Source of the DNA: Flavobacterium sp. 245
Lineage (GTDB): Bacteria > Bacteroidota > Bacteroidia > Flavobacteriales > Flavobacteriaceae
Direction of reading: 5' to 3'
Assembly (NCBI RefSeq): GCF_004362055.1
Contig: NZ_SNXB01000001.1
Location: forward strand, 372,001 to 436,000
Length of the DNA: 64,000 bases
The position numbers and the translations under genes are program-made. Of the stretch, positions 26,541 through 36,347 are shown piece by piece. The notes below the pieces were generated by a model. It saw nothing but the letters and a program-made list of their open reading frames with translations, had not been told where the DNA came from and did not search any database. The number at the start of each line of letters is the position of its first letter. Position 1 is the stretch's first letter.

Positions 26541-26580
26541 AAAAACCTTAGAATCTTAGCACCTCAGAACCTTAGCAACT
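26541..26580. repeat. CTTAG-type repeat, right inverted copy
   Basis: AAAAACCTTAGAATCTTAGC followed by further CTTAG units (ACCTCAGAACCTTAGCAACTTAG in three steps). Inverted relative to the copy at 25941-25970. Confidence 0.65.
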
Positions 26581-27131
26581 TAGAAATAAACTCTCACAAA
26601 AGGCATAAATCCAGATCCGTAAAGACTTTTATTAGGATCATACAAAACATCGTAACGTGCACCAATTGTCACATTTCCAGTTCTGTAACCAGCTCCGAGA
26701 TATAAGGCCGTATTCCAATAAGCATCAGAAAAACCTGGGTGATAATAATTTTCTTCATAATCCGTATCTACACGAACCTGCTCTAATTCTGCAGATAACT
26801 GAACTTGCGGAATTGGGTTTACAAGTGTGATAAAACTTCCTCCATAAACAAAAGATTCATAGTAGTCTTTTTGATATAAATAGCCAAACTGCAGTCCAAC
26901 ACCCATTGAAACTATTGGATTTATGTTATAAATAGCACTCGGCATAACCGAAATATTAGTATAACCAGATCCGAAACCTAATCCTAATCCGCCTCCAAAC
27001 TGAACTTTATCCCAAAAATGATTGCTATTGTCAATGACATAATTTTGCTGTGCGTTTCCAGAGTTGGAAAATAAGACTGTCAAAATCACAAAAAAAGATT
27101 TGAAAACGATTGAAATTTGATTTTTATTCAT
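26580..27131 (-). CDS. small outer-membrane beta-barrel protein
   Basis: A 183-aa protein starting at MNKNQISIVFKSFFVILTVL, a signal peptide ending NAQQ. A longer reading from 27227 would add 32 residues before the signal peptide and overlap the sucA promoter region, so it was rejected. The mature part alternates hydrophobic and polar residues (FGGGLGLGFGSGYTNISV; TALYLGAGYRTGNVTIGARY) and ends in VRVYF, an aromatic C-terminus typical of barrels. It is divergent from sucA. No enzyme motif is present; proteins of this type in flavobacteria are sometimes labelled alpha-ketoglutarate decarboxylase, which this sequence does not support. Confidence 0.75.
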   Translation of the reverse strand: MNKNQISIVFKSFFVILTVLFSNSGNAQQNYVIDNSNHFWDKVQFGGGLGLGFGSGYTNISVMPSAIYNINPIVSMGVGLQFGYLYQKDYYESFVYGGSFITLVNPIPQVQLSAELEQVRVDTDYEENYYHPGFSDAYWNTALYLGAGYRTGNVTIGARYDVLYDPNKSLYGSGFMPFVRVYF

Positions 27132-27203
27132 AGTTGAGTCTATTTTTAACAAATTTTTACGTAAAAGTACGTAAAAAAAAGATTTAAATAAATGTGATTG
27201 TTG

Positions 27204-27211
27204 TACTTTTG
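27204..27211 (+). promoter_or_regulatory. -7 box of the sucA promoter
   Basis: TACTTTTG matches TAnnTTTG, 36 bp before the sucA ATG at 27248. Two TACGTA hexamers (27158 and 27168, one helical turn apart) lie upstream in the divergent intergenic region. Confidence 0.5.
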
Positions 27212-27247
27212 CGATTCTATTTAACAAAAAGTATATTCACTAATATT

Positions 27248-30022
27248 ATGGATAGGTTTTCATTTTTAAATGCAGCGCATACAGAGTTTTTTGCACAATT
27301 ATATGATCAATATTTAGTAAACCCAGATAGCGTTGAGCCTAGCTGGAGAAGTTTCTTTCAAGGTTTTGACTTTGGACAAACCGTTTATAATGACGAAAAT
27401 CCAGTGCAGACAATCGTTGAGTATGTGACTAGCGATAACACAGATTACAGTCAGATTTCTGAAAAACTAAAGAAAGAATTCAATGTTCTTAAATTAATTG
27501 ACGGATACCGTACGCGCGGCCATTTGTTTACTAAAACAAACCCTGTTCGTGACCGTAGACAGTCTTCTCCAACTTTAGATATTGAAAATTTCGGATTATC
27601 AGCAGCAGATCTTTCAACTGTTTTTGATGCAGCACAGACAATCGGAATTCCACCTTCATCATTGCAAGACATCGTAAATCGTCTTAAAGCCATTTACTGC
27701 CAGCATATTGGAATTGAATATATGTACATCAGGAATCCTGGCGTTGTAAAATGGATTCAGGATAAATTAGCTGTAAATGTTAATCAGCCAAATTTCTCTA
27801 CAGAAGAAAAGAAAACAATCTTAAATAAATTAAACGAAGCTGTTTCTTTCGAGAACTTCTTACACACTAAATATGTTGGACAAAAACGTTTTTCACTAGA
27901 AGGTGGAGAATCTATTATTCCAGCTTTAGATGCTTTGATCGAGCAAGCTGCTGAAAAAGGTGTTGAACAATTCGTAATGGGAATGGCACACCGTGGTCGT
28001 TTGAACGTTTTGGCAAACATCTTCGGAAAATCTACTCAGGATATTTTTGGCGAGTTTGACGGTAAAGATTACGATCAGGAATATTTTGATGGTGACGTAA
28101 AATACCACTTAGGTCTTACTGCCGACAAAAAAACAAGATCAGGAAAAAGCATCAATATCAATTTAGCACCAAACCCTTCGCACTTAGAAACCGTTGGAGC
28201 TGTAATTGAAGGAATCACAAGAGCTAAACAAGATAAATATTATGCTGACGATTTCTCTAAAGTATTACCTATCGCCGTTCACGGAGATGCTGCAATTGCA
28301 GGACAGGGTATCTTATATGAAATCATTCAGATGGCGCAGCTTGACGGTTACAAAACTGGAGGAACAATCCATATTGTAATCAACAACCAAGTTGGTTTTA
28401 CTACAAACTATTTAGACGCTCGTTCATCAACTTATTGTACAGACGTTGCTAAAGTAACATTATCTCCGGTATTACACGTAAATGCTGATGATGCTGAAGC
28501 TGTTGTACACGCAGTATCTTTTGCATTAGACTACAGAATGCAATTTGGACGTGACGTATTTATCGATTTATTAGGATACAGAAAATACGGTCATAACGAA
28601 GGTGATGAGCCTCGTTTCACACAGCCGGTTTTATACAAAATCATTGCTAAACATAAAAACCCAAGAGACATCTACGCTGAGAAATTATTATCTGACGGCG
28701 TAATTGATGCATCTTATGTTAATGCTTTAGAAAAAGAATACAAATCTGCTTTAGAAGAAAATTTAGAAGCTTCTCGTAAAAAAGATTTAACGATCATTAC
28801 TCCATTCATGAAAAACGAATGGGAAGGATTTGTTCAGGTAACCGATACACAAATGCTTCAGAAAGTAGATACTACTTATGATAAAAAAGGATTAGATTCT
28901 ATCATCAACACCATCTCAACTTTACCGTCAGACAAGAAATTCATCAATAAAATAAGTAAAATTGTTACGGATAGAAAAGCGGGATATGACAATAATACTC
29001 TTGATTGGGGAACTGCAGAAGCACTTGCTTACGGTTCACTTTTAACAGAAGGATTTGATGTTCGTATTTCAGGTCAGGATGTTGAAAGAGGAACTTTCTC
29101 TCACCGTCATGCTGTAGTAAAAGTGGAAGATTCTGAAGAAGAAGTTATTCTTTTAAATGGTATCGAAAATAAAAAAGGAAAATTCGGAGTATTTAACTCT
29201 CTTTTATCTGAATATGGAGTTCTTGGTTTTGACTACGGATATGCATTAGCAAACCCGAAAGCCTTGACAATCTGGGAAGCACAATTTGGAGATTTCTCTA
29301 ATGGAGCTCAAATTATGATTGACCAATATATTTCTTGTGGAGAAGACAAATGGAACAACCAAAACGGAATTGTTTTATTATTACCTCACGGATATGAAGG
29401 ACAGGGTGCTGAACACTCTTCTGCAAGAATGGAACGTTACTTACAACTTTGTGCAAGACAAAATATGTATGTTGCTGACTGTACAACGCCAGCAAACTTC
29501 TTCCACTTGTTGAGAAGACAAATGAAAACTAATTTCCGTAAACCTTTGGTAGTTTTTTCTCCAAAAAGTTTATTGCGTGATCCAAGATGTGTATCAACAG
29601 TTGACGAATTAGCAAACGGAAGTTTCCAAGAAACAATTGACGATACTACAGTAGATAAAAAAGGTGTAAAAACGTTAGTTTTTGTTACTGGTAAATTCTA
29701 CTATGACATCGTTGCAGAAAGAGAAAACAACGGAAGAAATGATGTTGCAGTTGTTCGTATCGAACAATTGTTCCCATTACCAGTTGAACAATTAAAAGCA
29801 ATTATCGCACAATATCCAAATGCTGATGATTATGTTTGGGCACAAGAAGAACCTAAAAACATGGGAGCCTACAGCTTTATGTTAATGAACTTTGATCTTG
29901 TAAAATGGAGATTGGCATCATTAAAAGCTTATGCTGCTCCGGCATCTGGAAGTTATACACGCGCAAAACGTCGTCATGCAGATGCAATTAGAATGGTATT
30001 CGATAAAAATTTATTCAGATAA
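27248..30022 (+). CDS. sucA: 2-oxoglutarate dehydrogenase E1 component
   Basis: A 924-aa thiamine-diphosphate enzyme that decarboxylates 2-oxoglutarate and passes the succinyl group to the lipoyl arm of E2 in the TCA cycle. Start MDRFSFLNAAHTEFFAQLYD is the usual E1o N-terminus. GMAHRGRLNVLAN (active-site His/Arg), the ThDP-binding region with HGDAAIAGQGILYEI, and NNQVGFTT are all present, followed by the pyrimidine-binding and C-terminal domains with LLPHGYEGQGAEHSSARMER. Length is normal. It is transcribed with sucB, 78 bp downstream. Confidence 0.97.
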   Translation: MDRFSFLNAAHTEFFAQLYDQYLVNPDSVEPSWRSFFQGFDFGQTVYNDENPVQTIVEYVTSDNTDYSQISEKLKKEFNVLKLIDGYRTRGHLFTKTNPVRDRRQSSPTLDIENFGLSAADLSTVFDAAQTIGIPPSSLQDIVNRLKAIYCQHIGIEYMYIRNPGVVKWIQDKLAVNVNQPNFSTEEKKTILNKLNEAVSFENFLHTKYVGQKRFSLEGGESIIPALDALIEQAAEKGVEQFVMGMAHRGRLNVLANIFGKSTQDIFGEFDGKDYDQEYFDGDVKYHLGLTADKKTRSGKSININLAPNPSHLETVGAVIEGITRAKQDKYYADDFSKVLPIAVHGDAAIAGQGILYEIIQMAQLDGYKTGGTIHIVINNQVGFTTNYLDARSSTYCTDVAKVTLSPVLHVNADDAEAVVHAVSFALDYRMQFGRDVFIDLLGYRKYGHNEGDEPRFTQPVLYKIIAKHKNPRDIYAEKLLSDGVIDASYVNALEKEYKSALEENLEASRKKDLTIITPFMKNEWEGFVQVTDTQMLQKVDTTYDKKGLDSIINTISTLPSDKKFINKISKIVTDRKAGYDNNTLDWGTAEALAYGSLLTEGFDVRISGQDVERGTFSHRHAVVKVEDSEEEVILLNGIENKKGKFGVFNSLLSEYGVLGFDYGYALANPKALTIWEAQFGDFSNGAQIMIDQYISCGEDKWNNQNGIVLLLPHGYEGQGAEHSSARMERYLQLCARQNMYVADCTTPANFFHLLRRQMKTNFRKPLVVFSPKSLLRDPRCVSTVDELANGSFQETIDDTTVDKKGVKTLVFVTGKFYYDIVAERENNGRNDVAVVRIEQLFPLPVEQLKAIIAQYPNADDYVWAQEEPKNMGAYSFMLMNFDLVKWRLASLKAYAAPASGSYTRAKRRHADAIRMVFDKNLFR

Positions 30023-30036
30023 AAAGAATGTTTCAA

Positions 30037-30074
30037 GTTTAAAGTTTCAGGTTTAACAACATGAAACTTTAAAC
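30037..30074. repeat. 13-bp perfect inverted repeat between sucA and sucB
   Basis: GTTTAAAGTTTCA (30037-30049) and its exact complement (30062-30074) with a 12-nt loop. Related units (TTTCAAGTTT, TGAAACTTTAAAC) recur in the nuoF-nuoG gap at 46900-46969. There is no T-run after the stem, so it is not a typical terminator. Confidence 0.75.
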
Positions 30075-30100
30075 CATAAAAACCTTAAACAAAAACAAAG

Positions 30101-31339
30101 ATGATTTTAGAAATGAAAGTCCCATCACCAGGGGAATCAATAAAAGAAGTTGAAATTGCAACTTGGTTAGTAAAAGACGGAGATTATGTAGAAAAAGATC
30201 AAGCTATTGCTGAAGTTGATTCAGATAAAGCTACTCTTGAATTGCCTGCTGAAATGAGCGGTATAATTACACTAAAAGCTGAAGAAGGTGATACTGTAGC
30301 AGTAGGAGCTGTAGTTTGTTTAATTGATACAGATGCTGCAAAACCAGCAGGAAGTGCTCCAGCTGCACCAGCAGCAGAAGCTCCAAAAGCTGAGGCTCCA
30401 AAAGCTGAAGTAAAAGCTGAGGCTCCAAAAGCAGCTCCAGCACCAGCAGCAACAAGTTATGCAGCCGGCACTCCATCTCCTGCAGCAAGAAAAATATTAG
30501 ACGAAAAAAACATAGCACCAGCAACAGTTTCAGGAACTGGAAAAGGTGGAAGAATCACTAAAGATGATGCTGTAAATGCAGTACCTTCAATGGGAACTCC
30601 AACTGGTGGAAGCCGTGGAACTGAGCGTACAAAATTATCAATGTTACGTCGTAAAGTAGCAGAAAGACTAGTTTCAGCTAAAAATGAAACTGCTATGCTT
30701 ACTACTTTCAACGAAGTAAACATGACGCCAATCAACCAAATTCGTAATGAATACAAAGATGCTTTTAAAGCTAAACATGGTGGTTTAGGTTTAGGTTTCA
30801 TGTCATTCTTTACAAAAGCGGTTACTAGAGCACTAGAATTATATCCAGATGTTAACTCTATGATGGACGGTGATTACAAAATCGCTTACGATTTTGCTGA
30901 TATCTCAATCGCAGTTTCTGGACCAAAAGGATTAATGGTTCCTGTAGTTCGTAATGCTGAACTTTTAACTTTCCGTGGAATTGAAGCTGAAATCAAAAGA
31001 TTAGCTTTAAGAGCTCGTGATGGTCAAATTACAGTTGATGATATGACTGGTGGAACTTTCACAATCACTAACGGTGGAGTTTTTGGAAGTATGTTAAGTA
31101 CTCCAATCATCAACCCTCCTCAATCAGGAATTTTAGGAATGCACAATATTATTGAGCGTCCGATTGCTGTAAACGGAAAAGTTGAAATTCACCCAATGAT
31201 GTACGTTGCTCTTTCTTATGACCACAGAATTATTGACGGACGTGAGTCTGTTGGTTTCTTGGTTGCTGTTAAAGAAGCTTTAGAAAATCCAGTAGAATTA
31301 TTGATGAACGGCGATGCTAAACGTGCTTTAGAATTGTAA
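30101..31339 (+). CDS. sucB: dihydrolipoyllysine succinyltransferase, E2 of 2-oxoglutarate dehydrogenase
   Basis: A 412-aa protein that transfers succinyl from E1 to coenzyme A. The lipoyl domain (residues 1-78) has the lipoylated lysine in [14 protein letters not shown] (Lys44). An Ala/Pro/Lys-rich hinge (about 84-125) follows, then the E3/E1-binding domain ([24 protein letters not shown]) and the catalytic domain with [11 protein letters not shown], containing active-site His. One lipoyl domain and normal length indicate the OGDH rather than the pyruvate enzyme, as does its place after sucA. A strong terminator follows 23 bp after the stop. Confidence 0.96.
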   Translation: MILEMKVPSPGESIKEVEIATWLVKDGDYVEKDQAIAEVDSDKATLELPAEMSGIITLKAEEGDTVAVGAVVCLIDTDAAKPAGSAPAAPAAEAPKAEAPKAEVKAEAPKAAPAPAATSYAAGTPSPAARKILDEKNIAPATVSGTGKGGRITKDDAVNAVPSMGTPTGGSRGTERTKLSMLRRKVAERLVSAKNETAMLTTFNEVNMTPINQIRNEYKDAFKAKHGGLGLGFMSFFTKAVTRALELYPDVNSMMDGDYKIAYDFADISIAVSGPKGLMVPVVRNAELLTFRGIEAEIKRLALRARDGQITVDDMTGGTFTITNGGVFGSMLSTPIINPPQSGILGMHNIIERPIAVNGKVEIHPMMYVALSYDHRIIDGRESVGFLVAVKEALENPVELLMNGDAKRALEL

Positions 31340-31362
31340 TTTTAAGTAATTTTCGCAATATT

Positions 31363-31399
31363 AAAAAGCCTGTTCATTCATTTGAACAGGCTTTTTTTT
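31363..31399 (+). terminator. intrinsic terminator after sucB
   Basis: AAAAAGCCTGTTCA (31363-31376) pairs with TGAACAGGCTTTTT (31383 on) around a 6-nt loop, ending in eight T. Confidence 0.9.
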
Positions 31400-31474
31400 G
31401 CTTAATATTAGCTTAAGACTTGCTTAAGATGTTAATTTTTTAATAAAATGTAAATTTTACCCTTTAAAAAATAT

Positions 31475-31556
31475 TTTATTTAGAATAAATAAAAATAGCT
31501 TGCGTGATTAGTAATCAAAGCATAAATTTGCGCTATTCAAATCAATTCTAAATAAA
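31475..31556. promoter_or_regulatory. 12-bp inverted motif flanking the siderophore-receptor promoter
   Basis: TTTATTTAGAAT (31475-31486) and its exact complement ATTCTAAATAAA (31545-31556) flank the -33 (TTG, 31500-31502) and -7 box (TAAATTTG, 31523-31530; 20-bp spacing) of the TonB-receptor gene. They may be iron-regulator sites; the identity of the binding protein is inference, and AT-rich chance matches are possible. Confidence 0.4.
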
Positions 31557-31557
31557 A

Positions 31558-34038
31558 ATGAAATATAAATTTACAATTTCACTTTTGGCTTTGTGTTTTG
31601 TTTTGCTTTCAGGAACATCAACTTGGGCGCAACAAAAAGCGACAATTAAAGGTCAAATTAGCTTAGCTAATAATCAAAGCGCAGATAACGTTTCAGTCGT
31701 ATTAAAAGGAACAAAAATTGGGACTAATACAGACAGCAACGGTAACTACGAAATCAAAAACATAAAACCTGGAAATTACACTCTTAGAGTTTCTGCAGTA
31801 GGTTTTACTTCTAAAGAAAAAAGCATTACACTTAATAGTGGCGATGAAATTGTCGAAAACTTCACTATTACTTCAAATTCAGAGCAATTAGACGAAATTG
31901 TAATTAACGGAGGAAGCAAAAAAAATCCTTTAGCTCGTAAAGAAACACAACAAGTATCAAGATTACCTCTTAAAAATCTTGAAAACCCACAGGTTTATAC
32001 CACAATCACAAGCGAACTTTTAAAAGAACAAGTTGTTACAAATATTGACGATGCCCTTAAAAATGCGCCAGGATTAACACCGCTTTGGACTTCAACTGGT
32101 CGTGGTGGCGATGGTGCAGGATATTTCTCTTTAAGAGGATTTGCAGTGCAGCCAACAATGATCAACGGGTTGCCAGGATTAACAAACGGAAGTTTAGATC
32201 CTGCAAACATTGACAAAATTGAAGTAATCAAAGGGCCATCCGGAACTTTGTTCGGCAGCAGCTTAATCTCTTACGGAGGTTTGATCAACTTAACTACTAA
32301 AAAACCTTATGACCATTTTGGCGGTGAGGTAAACTATACTGCTGGAAGCTACGGCTTAAACAGAGTTACTGTAGACGTTAATACTCCATTAGACGAAGAA
32401 CACAAAATAAACTTCCGTTTAAACACAGCGTACCATACTGAAAACAGTTTTCAGGATGCAGGATTCAGAAAATCGTTTTTCTTTGCTCCTTCATTATCAT
32501 ACCAAGTAAGTGACAAACTTTCGTTTTTCATTAATACAGAATTTATGAGCAATGAAGCAACTAACCCAACTATGTTGTTTTTAGACAGAGGTGCGCCGCT
32601 TAGAGTTCATAATATAGACGAATTAGGTTACGACAACAAACGTTCTTATACTAGCAACGAATTGTCTATCAAAACTCCATCATATAACCTTCAAGGACAA
32701 ATGATGTATAAATTCAATGATCAATGGACTTCACAAACTGTTGTATCTAGAGGTTCATCAAAATCAGATGGTTATTATTCATACTTATACGAAGGAACTC
32801 AGTACTATCCAGGAATTACAGAAGGAATTGTTTTAGCCCGTTATATGAACTATCAAAACTCTACTACTCTTACAACTGATATTCAACAAAACTTTATTGG
32901 TGATTTTGTTATCGGAAGTATGAGAAACAGAATTGTTGCTGGTGTTGACTACTTCAACAGAGGCGGTATTGATAATGGTACAAGTTATGTTGGAAATGGA
33001 GGTATCTACATTGGGAACCTTGACACAAAAACAGTAAACGAGCAATTTTTCGGAATTACTGATCCTGCTAACTACATTACAAATGGTGATAGCGGAAAAT
33101 TAACAAAAGCTGGATCTGATGCACTTTTAGCAGATGCTTCTATGACAAATGCTAAAACAAAACAAGAAGTTTACAGTGCTTATTTTTCTGATGTGATCAA
33201 CTTTACTCCTGCTTTATCTGCAATGGCAAGTTTACGTGTTGACCGTTTTATGACTGCTGGTGATCTTTCAACAAAAGATGATGATTTTAACCAAACTGCA
33301 TTCTCTCCTAAATTCGGATTAGTTTATCAGCCAATTATTGACAAAGTATCGATTTTTGCAAATTACATGGATGGTTTTGCAAATTCAGCTCCTGTAACAG
33401 AAATTTTATCTGACGGAAGCAGACGCCCAAGAACTTTTAAACCAGAACACGCTAATCAATTTGAAGTTGGAACTAAATTAAACATATTTAAAGATAAACT
33501 TTACGCGACATTTAGCTACTATGATATTCAAGTAAAAGAGCAGGTTTATATCGTTTACACTGCAACAACTCAAACAGCGTTTCAAGATGGAGCACAAAGA
33601 AACAAAGGTTTCGAGGCTGAATTTATTGCAAATCCAATTGATGGCTTAAACATCGTTGCAGGATACAGCTATGTTGATGCTGTCTTAACTGCAGGAGATC
33701 CTTCTTTCGTAGGAAACAGACCTGAAAGCTCTGGGCCAAGAAACTTAGCAAACTTTTGGGCTAGCTATAAATTTCCAGAAGGAGACTTAAACGGTTTTGG
33801 TTTAGGTTTTGGAGGAAATTATGCCGACAAGAACTTAATTATGAACAGAAATGTTGTTGGTCAATTTGCAATTCCTTCTTACACTGTTTTAAATTCATCT
33901 ATTTTCTACGGAACAGAAAAATTCACATTGACGCTTAAACTTGATAATATCGCTAACGTTGATACTTATGACGGATGGTCTACAATCCACCCAAGAAACA
34001 TGAGAAGCGCAGTAGCAAGTTTTTCTTATAGATTCTAA
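31558..34038 (+). CDS. TonB-dependent siderophore receptor
   Basis: An 826-aa outer-membrane receptor. Signal peptide MKYKFTISLLALCFVLLSGT..AQ is followed by a carboxypeptidase-regulatory-like domain (about 28-112, IKGQISLANNQSADNVSVVL), common in Bacteroidetes receptors. Next come the plug domain (about 130-260; NIDDALKNAPGLTPL, DKIEVIKGPSGTLFGSS) and a 22-strand barrel ending VASFSYRF with terminal Phe. The plug matches FhuA/FpvA-type ferri-siderophore receptors rather than SusC proteins. Downstream are small membrane proteins and PepSY-TM proteins that accompany such receptors in iron-uptake loci. Its siderophore is unknown. Confidence 0.93.
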   Translation: MKYKFTISLLALCFVLLSGTSTWAQQKATIKGQISLANNQSADNVSVVLKGTKIGTNTDSNGNYEIKNIKPGNYTLRVSAVGFTSKEKSITLNSGDEIVENFTITSNSEQLDEIVINGGSKKNPLARKETQQVSRLPLKNLENPQVYTTITSELLKEQVVTNIDDALKNAPGLTPLWTSTGRGGDGAGYFSLRGFAVQPTMINGLPGLTNGSLDPANIDKIEVIKGPSGTLFGSSLISYGGLINLTTKKPYDHFGGEVNYTAGSYGLNRVTVDVNTPLDEEHKINFRLNTAYHTENSFQDAGFRKSFFFAPSLSYQVSDKLSFFINTEFMSNEATNPTMLFLDRGAPLRVHNIDELGYDNKRSYTSNELSIKTPSYNLQGQMMYKFNDQWTSQTVVSRGSSKSDGYYSYLYEGTQYYPGITEGIVLARYMNYQNSTTLTTDIQQNFIGDFVIGSMRNRIVAGVDYFNRGGIDNGTSYVGNGGIYIGNLDTKTVNEQFFGITDPANYITNGDSGKLTKAGSDALLADASMTNAKTKQEVYSAYFSDVINFTPALSAMASLRVDRFMTAGDLSTKDDDFNQTAFSPKFGLVYQPIIDKVSIFANYMDGFANSAPVTEILSDGSRRPRTFKPEHANQFEVGTKLNIFKDKLYATFSYYDIQVKEQVYIVYTATTQTAFQDGAQRNKGFEAEFIANPIDGLNIVAGYSYVDAVLTAGDPSFVGNRPESSGPRNLANFWASYKFPEGDLNGFGLGFGGNYADKNLIMNRNVVGQFAIPSYTVLNSSIFYGTEKFTLTLKLDNIANVDTYDGWSTIHPRNMRSAVASFSYRF

Positions 34039-34046
34039 TTAATAAA

Positions 34047-34081
34047 AAAACACCTTTCTGTTGAGTCAGAAAGGTGTTTTT
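34047..34081 (+). terminator. intrinsic terminator after the TonB receptor gene
   Basis: AAAACACCTTTCTG pairs with CAGAAAGGTGTTTT around TTGAGT. It lies between the receptor and the next four genes and may reduce rather than block their expression. Confidence 0.85.
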
Positions 34082-34095
34082 AAATTCTATAAATT

Positions 34096-34428
34096 ATGAT
34101 AACAATAGCCAGCTTTATCGTTTTTTTAGCTTTTTATACGCTTTATTATACTTCAAAAAGAGCCGTTTTATCCTATGACCTGGGGTTTGAAAAATGGATG
34201 CAACGCAATCCAAAACAAACTAAAATTACTGGATTAATATTGCTTTCTTCTGCTTATGCCATGTGGCTTATAACAAAGTCTCTATGCTGTGGCACTTTGA
34301 TGTTTTTTATTCAGCTGATGACTGTTGGAAGTCTTATTATCATTCTGACTCCATTGAAAAAAGTAAACAGCAAAGCACTTTTGGTACTGCTGATTTTTAT
34401 CGCAATTTTAGAATTCTACTACAACTAA
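34096..34428 (+). CDS. DUF3325-like small membrane protein of iron-uptake loci
   Basis: A 110-aa protein with about four hydrophobic segments (2-18, 46-64, 70-86, 92-108). The pattern, a helix then a charged loop (SKRAVLSYDLGFEKWM), then helices with SSAYAMWLI, resembles DUF3325 proteins found beside siderophore receptors and PepSY proteins. Function unknown. It is the first of three tightly spaced genes after the receptor. Confidence 0.6.
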   Translation: MITIASFIVFLAFYTLYYTSKRAVLSYDLGFEKWMQRNPKQTKITGLILLSSAYAMWLITKSLCCGTLMFFIQLMTVGSLIIILTPLKKVNSKALLVLLIFIAILEFYYN

Positions 34429-34447
34429 AACCAGTTTAAACCACGAT

Positions 34448-34750
34448 ATGCCAGCAAATCCAAAATATTTAACTCCTGCCTTTTGGCCTCGTTTTTCCAA
34501 AATTACGGCTGCTATTTTAGGAGGTTACTTTGTATCTATAACTTTTCATTTGGCATTAGCTGCTTGGTTCAATCGCGCTGATGTCCTGATCACAATGGCT
34601 TTTACCGGATTTATTCTTTGGACAGCATTAATGGTCGTTGCTTTTTTAGCAAAAAGCGGCTGGAAAATTTGGGGTATCTATATTCTATTGAGTCTGCTTT
34701 TTTGTCTTTTTATCTACCTGGGTCAAACCTATAATCAAACGGCGCACTAA
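34448..34750 (+). CDS. DUF3649-like small membrane protein of iron-uptake loci
   Basis: A 100-aa protein with three hydrophobic helices (about 18-36, 47-65, 72-90). The N-terminal FWPRFSKITAAILGGYFVS and TGFILWTALMV match the pattern of DUF3649 iron-uptake accessory proteins. It lies 20 bp after the DUF3325-like gene and 3 bp before the PepSY gene, so all three form one unit. Probably an inner-membrane partner of the PepSY protein; the mechanism is unknown. Confidence 0.6.
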   Translation: MPANPKYLTPAFWPRFSKITAAILGGYFVSITFHLALAAWFNRADVLITMAFTGFILWTALMVVAFLAKSGWKIWGIYILLSLLFCLFIYLGQTYNQTAH

Positions 34751-34753
34751 TTT

Positions 34754-36304
34754 ATGAACAACCGTAATTATAATATCTATTTTCATACACATACTGTCAG
34801 TGGCATTGTCATAAGTGTAGCTCTTTTTGTAATTTTCTTCGCTGGATCTTTTTCTTTTTTTAGAGATGAAATCATCAATTGGGAAAGAAGTGAATCTACA
34901 GCTTTAACAAAAGAAATTCAATTAGATTACAACGTTGCACTACAGCATCTTGACAAAAAATATATTTTACACGGAAGAAATATTACGATCTCTAAACCTT
35001 CAACAGAAGATAGAGTTGCCGTTTATATGGAAGGAACCAAAGATACTTTGGCCCCAGCCAAACAAACAGAAGGACAGTTTTTTTATCTTGATAACAAAAA
35101 TTACAAATCCTACACTTACGAAGAATCTTATTCGTTAGGCGAATTGTTATATCGTCTGCATTTCTTTGCTCAGATTCCTTATCCTGTTGGATATTATCTA
35201 TCTGGATTTACCGCATTGTTTTTTCTGTTTGCAATTATAACGGGCGTTTTGCTTCATTGGAACAAAATTGTATCGAACTTTTATATGTTCCGTCCAAAAG
35301 AAAAATTAAAAACACTTTGGACAGATGCGCATACCGCTTTAGGAATGATTGGTCTTCCTTTTCAATTTGTGTATGCTGTTACAGGAGCTTTTTTTATGAT
35401 TAAGCTTTTGATTGTTGCACCTGCTGTCATGGCATTATATGGTGGCGATCAGGATAAATTATATAAGGAACTTGAATATACAGATGCCGATTATAAATTT
35501 GAAAATAAAAAATTAGCAAATCCTTTTAATGTAAGTCAACTTGTAGCAAAAGCAAAAAGCAATTGGTCCGATTTTGAAATTACACGTGTTTTTATTCAAA
35601 ATTACGGTGATGCAAATATGCATATTTTGGTGGAAGGAGAATTGCTGAGCCACAAAAAATTTACTGGAATAGGAAAGATTGACTATCGAGTAGCCGACGG
35701 AAAAGTGATCGCTAAAAAAGATCCAATTTTACAAAACAGCTATCTTGATGTTGTAAAAAATGTTTTATACCGAATTCATTTTGGCGACTATGGCGGTTAC
35801 GCTTTAAAAATCATCAGCTTTATTTTAGGAATTATAACTTGTTTTGTTATTATTTCCGGAGTTATGATTTGGTTAGTTGCTAGACAGAAAAATAATCTGC
35901 CAGAAAAGAAAAGACGTTTCAATGCTGCCGTTGTCCGAATTTATTTGGCGATCTGTTTGAGCATGTATCCTATTACAGCTTTAGCTTTTATTGGAAGCAA
36001 AATATTTTACCCTTTAAGTCAATCTAATTTATTTACACTTTATTTTGGCGGATGGTTATTGCTTACGATCTTTTTTATCATCAAAAAGAACGATTCTTTC
36101 ACCAATAAATTCTGCCTGATTTCTGGAAGTATTTTAGGTTTTTTAATCCCCGTTACAAACGGAATTGTGACCGGAAACTGGTTTTGGAATTCCTTTATGG
36201 AAAACAAAATTCAGATTTTCTTCATTGATGTTTTCTGGATTTTCTTAGCTTCAATTTCATTGTATGTTGCGTACCATTTAAAACCAAAAAAAACAGTTTC
36301 TTAA
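34754..36304 (+). CDS. PepSY-associated transmembrane protein, putative siderophore-iron reductase
   Basis: A 516-aa inner-membrane protein. The N-terminal helix (about 18-36) is preceded by FHTHTVSGIVIS, and DAHTALGMIGLPFQFVYAVTG lies at about residues 190-212. These His-bearing helices are typical of PepSY_TM proteins (PiuB/FsrB-like), which are thought to carry heme and reduce ferric siderophores. Periplasmic PepSY-like loops sit between helices. The C-terminal 120 residues add four more helices, making it longer than the simple four-helix type. It is encoded 3 bp after the DUF3649-like gene. The reductase role is inferred from family and context. Confidence 0.82.
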   Translation: MNNRNYNIYFHTHTVSGIVISVALFVIFFAGSFSFFRDEIINWERSESTALTKEIQLDYNVALQHLDKKYILHGRNITISKPSTEDRVAVYMEGTKDTLAPAKQTEGQFFYLDNKNYKSYTYEESYSLGELLYRLHFFAQIPYPVGYYLSGFTALFFLFAIITGVLLHWNKIVSNFYMFRPKEKLKTLWTDAHTALGMIGLPFQFVYAVTGAFFMIKLLIVAPAVMALYGGDQDKLYKELEYTDADYKFENKKLANPFNVSQLVAKAKSNWSDFEITRVFIQNYGDANMHILVEGELLSHKKFTGIGKIDYRVADGKVIAKKDPILQNSYLDVVKNVLYRIHFGDYGGYALKIISFILGIITCFVIISGVMIWLVARQKNNLPEKKRRFNAAVVRIYLAICLSMYPITALAFIGSKIFYPLSQSNLFTLYFGGWLLLTIFFIIKKNDSFTNKFCLISGSILGFLIPVTNGIVTGNWFWNSFMENKIQIFFIDVFWIFLASISLYVAYHLKPKKTVS

Positions 36305-36347
36305 AAAGAACTTGATATAGTCTCTTATAAAGACGATAATTTTTTTG

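Noticed and set aside
27158..27173. Two TACGTA hexamers one helical turn apart upstream of sucA
   Set aside because: Short self-complementary hexamers are too common; there is no third copy or known regulator.
30267..30801. Minus-strand open frames opposite sucB
   Set aside because: They are low-complexity antisense frames created by the Ala/Pro/Lys hinge and its flanks, with no start signal or plausible protein.
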